NCBI GenBank assembly: GCA_002495225.1 | Contig: DAEF01000013.1 | Span: 2,328 to 11,666 of the forward strand | DNA length: 9,339 nucleotides | Direction: 5' to 3' | Source of the DNA: Methanoregulaceae archaeon UBA288 | GTDB taxonomy: Archaea > Halobacteriota > Methanomicrobia > Methanomicrobiales > Methanospirillaceae | Shown: one piece after another, positions 6,172 to 9,339 of the stretch | How the letters are laid out: each line of letters starts with the position of its first letter | Numbering within the stretch: position 1 is the stretch's first letter | Notes under the pieces: model-generated | The model's input: only the letters and a program-made list of their open reading frames with translations | What the model was told of the DNA's origin: nothing | Database searches by the model: none | Made by a program: the position numbers and the translations under genes

Positions 6172-6764
6172 ACGCCCTTACCGCACCCATCAGGCTGGCC
6201 GGCCCTACGCCGCACCTGCCCCTGACCGTTAAAAACATCGTGGTTTCCGTCAAGGTTGCCGACGGGTTCGACCTTGACGACCTCGCCCGCGTGATCCCGG
6301 GCGCCGATTACAATAAGCAGCGGTTTCCCGGCCTCATCTATCGCAGGACATCGCCGAAGTTCGCGGCCCTCGTCTTCGCCTCAGGAAAAGTAATCCTGGT
6401 CGGCGTGCAGCACCCCGACGCGATCGCACCCGCGCTCGCGACCCTCCTCGAGGCTCTCCGGACGGTCGGCGCCGCCCTCGCCCCCGACCCCCAGCCCCGG
6501 GTCGTCAACCTCGTGGCGTCCGGCAGCCTCGGCGCCGGCGTATCCCTTCTCAAGATCGCCTTCGCCCTCGACCTCGAGAACGTCGAGTACGAGCCCGAGG
6601 TATTCCCGGGACTCGTCTATCGGTCCAGGGTCGGAGGCGTGGCGTTGGTCTTCAGGTCGGGGGCGATGATCATCACCGGCACCCTGTCGATCGACCAGGC
6701 GCAGGTGGTCTCGGACGAGGTCTGGCAGCTCATCGACACGGCCGGGGCATGGATGCTGACATGA
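6168..6764 (+). CDS. tbp: TATA-box-binding protein, third tandem copy (tbp3)
   Basis: Third TBP, 198 residues, aligning without gaps to tbp1 (135 of 198 identical by hand count). It starts at GTG 6168 with the same N-terminal arm (NALTAPIRLAGPTPH). Both TBP repeats are complete: Asn23 and Asn114, and F53 (RFPGL), F70 (ALVF), F146 (VFPGL) and F162 (ALVF). Repeat 1 keeps SGK (SGKVILVG), while repeat 2 reads SGAMIITG. Differences from tbp1 cluster at residues 31-40 and 181-187, in the helical, protein-facing part, whereas the segment LGAGVSLLKI (121-130) and the FPGLVYR stirrup are unchanged. This pattern would allow the same DNA preference with different partners, but that is inference. The Shine-Dalgarno site before the GTG (GGCGGT, spacing 8) is weaker than that of tbp1. 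The last bases of the gene and the first after the stop still match tbp1, as expected for a duplication. Confidence 0.93.
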   Translation: MNALTAPIRLAGPTPHLPLTVKNIVVSVKVADGFDLDDLARVIPGADYNKQRFPGLIYRRTSPKFAALVFASGKVILVGVQHPDAIAPALATLLEALRTVGAALAPDPQPRVVNLVASGSLGAGVSLLKIAFALDLENVEYEPEVFPGLVYRSRVGGVALVFRSGAMIITGTLSIDQAQVVSDEVWQLIDTAGAWMLT

Positions 6765-6769
6765 CCGCC

Positions 6770-6790
6770 CTGGTCGGCCGATCCGACCAG
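6770..6790 (+). terminator. Perfect 8-bp hairpin just after tbp3
   Basis: The arms CTGGTCGG (6770-6777) and CCGACCAG (6783-6790) pair perfectly around a 5-base loop, starting 6 bases after the tbp3 stop codon. No T-run follows, so this is not a classic terminator. It could mark or protect the mRNA 3' end, or be a palindromic protein-binding site. It is not found after tbp1 or tbp2. Confidence 0.35.
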
Positions 6791-6844
6791 CGCGGCTGCT
6801 CATATGGCTGAAACTGACCGGGGAGAGTCGCGGGTAGGCGCCGA

Positions 6845-7132
6845 ATGCCTACCATGATGTCCGGCACCGACCGTCGCGGATTACACGCCGCGCGAGAGGT
6901 TGTCGCCGAGGTCCGTAACTCCGCCGGCGAGGGCCGGCCTGTGCTTCTCGGCGATACCGGGCGGCTCGAGTTTGTCGACGCCCCGGCCACGCCACTGACC
7001 TTGCCCGGTACCCGGCACGTGGCTACGCGATGGCGGGTAACCGGACCGCAATCGTCACTGACCGGCTGCAGTCGGCCGTCGAGGTCCATTCGCCTTCAGT
7101 TAACAGAGTTAACATGCCGGCGTCACGGCTGA
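6845..7132 (+). CDS. Hypothetical 95-residue ORF (doubtful)
   Basis: I do not recognise this product. It begins MPTMMSGTDRRGLHAAREVV, and its first half (REVVAEVRNSAGEGRPVLLG, then DTGRLEFVD) reads like a plausible helix-strand protein with mostly G or C in the third codon position. The second half becomes Ser/Arg-rich and runs into the dispersed repeat at 7062, as if a real frame had been cut and extended by chance. There is no convincing ribosome binding site or TATA box. It could be a gene remnant; a frame open on the opposite strand over the same region looks less protein-like. Confidence 0.22.
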   Translation: MPTMMSGTDRRGLHAAREVVAEVRNSAGEGRPVLLGDTGRLEFVDAPATPLTLPGTRHVATRWRVTGPQSSLTGCSRPSRSIRLQLTELTCRRHG

Positions 7133-7175
7133 GAACTATCCGCCGAGGCCGGGGATGGAATACTAGGAAAAGGAA
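7062..7175 (+). repeat. Diverged dispersed repeat, copy A
   Basis: Pairs with copy B at 7962-8066. The best-conserved block is CCGGCTGCAGTCGGCCGTCG plus AGGT, with 21 of 24 bases matching copy B. Similarity then continues with small gaps through a GCCGGGGATGG block to a purine-rich end (AGGAAAAGGAAC). One frame encodes similar peptides in both copies (RLQSAVEVHSPSVN here, RPQSTVEVNPPSAN in B). Copy A also holds two GTTAAC palindromes 3 bases apart (7100-7114). It may be an old interspersed element or a fragment of a repeated small gene. Confidence 0.45.
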
Positions 7176-7304
7176 CCAGGGCGGTGTACTTTACGGACCA
7201 ACCGGGGAACTCCCGTCCTGCACCACACCGGGGAATGAGCGTGTGCATCGGCTGCCGGAATCTCCGGCGCTTCAAGCAGCCGGGAGGGGTGCCGCGATCA
7301 TGCC

Positions 7305-7496
7305 TCACCCTCTCCGGCCTCGCCGTCCCACACCCGGCACCTCGTCCGCGACTGGACTCAGGGCCGGGGCGAGGGGCCGGTATTCGATGCTCCCGTCTTC
7401 CATGGCCTTCATAAAATCCGCCCATGTGGTAATTCGGCGCCCGGCGTCGGACGCCGGATCAGCGATCCGCTGATCGAGGGCTGCCGGGGCGCTCAT
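7305..7496 (-). CDS. Small hypothetical protein, third of an overlapping trio
   Basis: This 63-residue ORF starts at an ATG (7496) that shares four bases with the stop of the ORF before it (ATGA). A GAGGGGGT stretch about 5 bases upstream could serve as its Shine-Dalgarno site. The middle, RITTWADFMKAMEDGSIEYR, looks like a genuine small folded or helical segment; the C-terminus PGVGRRGRRG is basic and glycine-rich. I do not recognise the family, and it has no membrane segment. Its tight coupling to two similar-sized ORFs on the minus strand suggests an operon of mobile-element or viral origin. It could also be a chance frame, since the region is GC-rich. Confidence 0.5.
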   Translation of the reverse strand: MSAPAALDQRIADPASDAGRRITTWADFMKAMEDGSIEYRPLAPALSPVADEVPGVGRRGRRG

Positions 7497-7702
7497 ACAG
7501 ACCCCCTCATCGCCTCTATGGCCTTCAACCTCTCATCCATCTCATCAATCTCAGTGTCCTTCAGGATCACCGCCCGGAGTTCCGGCAGGTACCGCTCCTC
7601 TATCGCGAGGGCATCGGCGCGGGACGACTTTTCGATCCTCCAGCGGATCGCATCGGCCCCCGTCGCGTATCGCCGCATCATGGTCGGCCTCCCCGAAGTC
7701 AT
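7493..7702 (-). CDS. Small charged helical protein, second of an overlapping trio
   Basis: A 69-residue ORF whose ATG at 7702 overlaps the stop of the upstream ORF (ATGA) and whose stop at 7493-7495 overlaps the next start. GGATGAG lies about 5 bases before its ATG as a possible ribosome binding site. The sequence is rich in Glu, Arg, Ala and Leu: EKSSRADALAIEERYLPELR and then KDTEIDEMDERLKAIEAMRG suggest two long helices able to form a coiled coil. Of the three ORFs this looks most like a real protein. No enzyme or DNA-binding motif is visible and I do not recognise it; such small helical proteins are frequent in archaeal viruses and plasmids. Confidence 0.58.
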   Translation of the reverse strand: MTSGRPTMMRRYATGADAIRWRIEKSSRADALAIEERYLPELRAVILKDTEIDEMDERLKAIEAMRGSV

Positions 7703-7929
7703 TGCCGCTCATCCCGGATCGTCGCCTGTTCCCGGTGCACCTTCGCAGAGCACGTCAGACAGATCACCGTGCTCTCTGCAGGGGTGCCGGTGGTGGCCGT
7801 TGCGGAGCCGACGATCCGGTTCTGTATCATGCGTAACGTAAACAGTGGAGGGGGTGTAGATGGAAGTGACTCTACCCCCTCACCGGACTCTGTGGTGCGT
7901 GAAACCACCTTATTAGAATAATCGGTCAT
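7699..7929 (-). CDS. Small CxxC protein, first of an overlapping trio
   Basis: A 76-residue ORF from ATG 7929, ending in an ATGA overlap with the next ORF. The C-terminus carries a single C-x2-C knuckle followed by a histidine (VICLTCSAKVHREQ), which could bind a metal as a dimer or with another protein, and then a charged tail ending RDERQ. The first half is Ser/Thr/Pro-rich and covers a strong inverted repeat, so its coding status is less certain. Other possible starts are a GTG at 7908, which fits a leaderless transcript from the AATTAATA box centred near 7936, and an ATG at 7830, which would keep only the CxxC part. No family is recognised. Confidence 0.45.
   Translation of the reverse strand: MTDYSNKVVSRTTESGEGVESLPSTPPPLFTLRMIQNRIVGSATATTGTPAESTVICLTCSAKVHREQATIRDERQ
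7848..7881. repeat. Inverted repeat inside the first small ORF
   Basis: The arms GAGGGGGTGTAGA (7848-7860) and TCTACCCCCTC (7871-7881) pair over 11 positions with a 2-base bulge around a 10-base loop. They lie within the Ser/Pro-rich half of the 76-residue ORF. On either strand the RNA would form a stable stem-loop. It could be a regulatory structure, a protein-binding palindrome or the end of a small element. Confidence 0.45.
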
Positions 7930-7930
7930 A

Positions 7931-7942
7931 CCTATTAATTTC
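7931..7942 (-). promoter_or_regulatory. Putative TATA box for the small-ORF operon
   Basis: On the minus strand this reads GAAATTAATAGG, one of the few AT-rich strings in the right half. With normal spacing transcription would start near 7910. That lies inside the longest version of the first ORF and close to its GTG at 7908. A small dyad, TTATT/AATAA (7910-7921), sits over the expected start point. Confidence 0.35.
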
Positions 7943-7961
7943 TAACGGGTGGCACCGAAGG

Positions 7962-8066
7962 GCCGGCCGCAGTCGACGGTCGAGGTGAATCCCCCCTCGG
8001 CGAACCAGGGGGTAAATGGCCGGGGTGACGGTCGAATACTCCCCGCCGCGGCCGGCGATGGGTGTA
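7962..8066 (+). repeat. Diverged dispersed repeat, copy B
   Basis: Second copy of the element at 7062-7175, in the same orientation about 900 bases away. It opens CCGGCCGCAGTCGACGGTCG plus AGGT and ends near GTATAAGAGGAACGAAACGG. The two copies flank the three small ORFs and the stretch downstream of them, so the unit between them might have been placed or moved by recombination. The copies are too diverged (about 70% by eye) to be recent. Confidence 0.45.
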
Positions 8067-8322
8067 TAAGAGGAACGAAACGGGACCGCATTTCCCCCAG
8101 AGGCCGATCCGCGAGTGCTGCCGTCCGGTGCCCCGAAGGGCATCCAACGTGTACGTCGAGCAGTGAGATCCGCAGCGGCCCGATAGCGGGCAGGTCGCGA
8201 TCGCTTGAGGGCAGCGATGCCCCGCTGTGGTATCGGCTCGTTGCCGGACCCTTGGTCGACGTACCATTCTCCGATCCCTTCGCCCTCAAGGCCCGCGTCG
8301 ACGAACGGCCGGAATGTGAACA
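8067..8322. other. Stretch without a recognisable gene
   Basis: Several frames stay open on both strands because of GC content, including a 192-residue minus-strand frame running 8491 to 7913, but none shows a known domain or a convincing ribosome binding site. I see no RNA gene here. It is probably decayed or spacer DNA between the dispersed repeat and the insertion sequence. Confidence 0.35.
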
Positions 8323-8418
8323 GAGGATAGCTCGCAACAATCAGTACCCTGTCCCTGTTCAGAGATTCCCGTAGGAATGCCTCCGAATTCTCTCTTGAGG
8401 ATAGCTCGGAACACTCAG
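8323..8418 (+). repeat. 22-bp direct repeat pair, 74 bases apart
   Basis: GAGGATAGCTCG-C-AACAATCAG (8323-8344) recurs as GAGGATAGCTCG-G-AACACTCAG (8397-8418), with 20 of 22 bases the same. The offset of 74 is not a multiple of three, so the repeat is not protein-driven. A shorter repeat, TCTCTTGAG, overlaps it (8391-8399 and 8440-8448). Only two copies are seen, so it is not a CRISPR array. Confidence 0.5.
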
Positions 8419-8448
8419 ACCTCACCGCTCTGAACGAACTCTCTTGAG

Positions 8449-9339
8449 ATTCGGTTCTCCTCTCCCGTTGGTTCCCCCCCCGTCTTTCCACACTATCTTA
8501 TCGCGAAAGCTACCGCTCGGCGCGTTCTTTTCGCTGGATAGTCCGGAGCTGGAGGAGATTGTAATTGAAGCACGCCATGACGTTCGCGAGATGCGCCCGA
8601 GCGACCGTTGTGACCAGCACATGGCCGGCATGGAAGTATCGTTTGATCACAGCGTAGGGTCGTTCCACCAGCACCCTCGTACGGCTGATCGCCCGGTTTC
8701 GTCGTTGCTCCCTGATGGAGAGCGGATGACCCCGGACTGCCCGGTGCATCGTCTTGTCCATCGATGCCGCCGGTTTGACGCCGAAATACCCTTTGTCCCG
8801 GTAGACCGTCTCTCCCGGTTTCGAGAGGTCGATACGACTGTCATGCAGCGATGCGGTCGTTGTTGCCAGGCGTCGGATCAACTGCCAGTCCTTGTCGATG
8901 AGGGTGTGGAGTTTGTACCCGAACTGTGATTTCGTCCCCTTCTTCGCCCAGGAGCCGTCCCGGCTTCGCCGGGTCCGTGCCTGATCGCCCCGTGGCGTAT
9001 CAGCGGACGCATGACCGGGGTCCGCGGTAACGAACGTGGCATCCTGGATCACACCCCGGTGAATTTTCAGGCCGCGGGCATCGAGCTGCTGCTGGAGGTC
9101 GGTCCAGAGGTCGTCAATGATGCCGGCGTCGACCAGGCGGTTCTTGAACGCCCAGATCGTCGACCGGTCGGGGATCGTGGCGGGATACCCAAGGAAGTGA
9201 CGGAACGAGATCCGATCCCCGGCCTGGCGTTCGAGCTCGTAGTCGGAAAGACCATACCACTGCTGAAGCACCATGAGTTTCATGAGCACGATCACATCGG
9301 TGTGAGGACGGCCACCCTGATCGGTGTCACTCTGGTAGA
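8449..9339 (-). mobile_element. IS5-type insertion sequence, right part outside window
   Basis: The transposase gene and its 3' flank define one end of an insertion sequence. The transposon end probably lies between about 8440 and 8510, but the matching terminal inverted repeat is beyond the right edge, so the boundary given is only approximate. A run of eight Cs (about 8471-8478) lies between the transposase stop and the presumed end. Confidence 0.6.
8510..9339 (-). CDS. IS5-family DDE transposase, N-terminus outside window
   Basis: This enzyme cuts and joins the ends of its insertion sequence. The frame is open to the right edge: residues YQSDTDQGGRPHTD precede the GTG at 9295, and they match the usual N-terminal region of the family, so the GTG is internal. 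The DUF772-like N-terminal region (QQWYGLSDYELERQ, RISFRHFLGYP, IPDRSTIWAF) is followed by a DDE catalytic domain. Numbered from the GTG, the first Asp is D85 (GVIQDATFV), the second D167 (VYRDKGYFG) and the Glu E211 (RVLVERPYAVIKRY). The family segment WAKKGTKSQFGYKLHTLID lies between the first two, and the end FNYNLLQLR is typical. All three catalytic residues are present and no frameshift is visible in the 276 residues seen, so the transposase may be active. It ends at 8510 on the minus strand. Confidence 0.9.
   Translation of the reverse strand, partial: YQSDTDQGGRPHTDVIVLMKLMVLQQWYGLSDYELERQAGDRISFRHFLGYPATIPDRSTIWAFKNRLVDAGIIDDLWTDLQQQLDARGLKIHRGVIQDATFVTADPGHASADTPRGDQARTRRSRDGSWAKKGTKSQFGYKLHTLIDKDWQLIRRLATTTASLHDSRIDLSKPGETVYRDKGYFGVKPAASMDKTMHRAVRGHPLSIREQRRNRAISRTRVLVERPYAVIKRYFHAGHVLVTTVARAHLANVMACFNYNLLQLRTIQRKERAER

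Noticed and set aside
7184..7414. 76-codon plus-strand ORF with a CxxC (MYFTDQPGNSRPAPHRGMSV...)
   Set aside because: It is antisense to the better-supported 63-residue ORF and turns into Arg/Pro-rich shadow sequence.
7829..7921. 30-codon plus-strand ORF (MRNVNSGGGVDG...) over the inverted repeat
   Set aside because: No ribosome binding site or promoter, low-complexity product, and it is antisense to the small ORF.
8323..8448. CRISPR array
   Set aside because: Only two copies of the 22-bp repeat, with a 52-base gap and no further unit.
7913..8491. 192-residue minus-strand frame as a full gene
   Set aside because: It has no recognised domain beyond one plausible segment, contains out-of-frame direct repeats, and overlaps the dispersed repeat and the promoter of the small ORFs.

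Overview
The window looks like a GC-rich euryarchaeal chromosome segment, most likely from a methanogen of the Methanomicrobiales (Methanoculleus-like). That placement rests on a euryarchaeal-type threonyl-tRNA synthetase, three TATA-binding protein (TBP) genes, a lipoprotein built from Cache repeats, GTG starts with good Shine-Dalgarno sites, and T-rich or AT-rich promoter patches in an otherwise high-GC background. It is an inference from protein style; no search was run.

Layout. (1) 1-972: 3' part of thrS, cut by the left edge. (2) 1052-2473: a secreted lipoprotein with three consecutive Cache-like repeats and no output domain, apparently with a leaderless promoter, followed by a perfect 9-bp hairpin and a T-run. 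(3) 2603-3697, minus strand: an RsgA-type circularly permuted GTPase, convergent with the lipoprotein gene. (4) 3777-4133: the C-terminal two thirds of a GNAT acetyltransferase whose N-terminus is missing. (5) 4134-4581: no protein gene seen; it contains an AT-rich promoter island. (6) 4582-6790: three tandem TBP genes, here tbp1, tbp2 and tbp3. tbp1 and tbp3 are close copies (about 68% identical by hand count) and share a duplicated leader. In each copy the leader encodes a 13-codon ORF, MQRTG(Q/Y)ISGGGS(S/P), whose stop overlaps the GTG start of the TBP. tbp2 lies between them and is more divergent. (7) 6765-8510: accessory DNA with few recognisable genes. It holds three very small minus-strand ORFs joined by two ATGA overlaps, a pair of diverged dispersed repeats about 0.9 kb apart, and a 22-bp direct repeat pair. 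(8) 8510-9339, minus strand: an IS5-type DDE transposase, cut by the right edge.

How the genes work together. The left half is housekeeping (translation, ribosome maturation). The centre is an expanded set of general transcription factors with what looks like its own translational-coupling and possibly autoregulatory leader. The right half is mobile or degenerate DNA. The TBP cluster with its conserved leader peptide is the most interesting system here: TBP copies next to mobile DNA could act as alternative promoter-selecting factors, as proposed for the multiple TBPs of haloarchaea.
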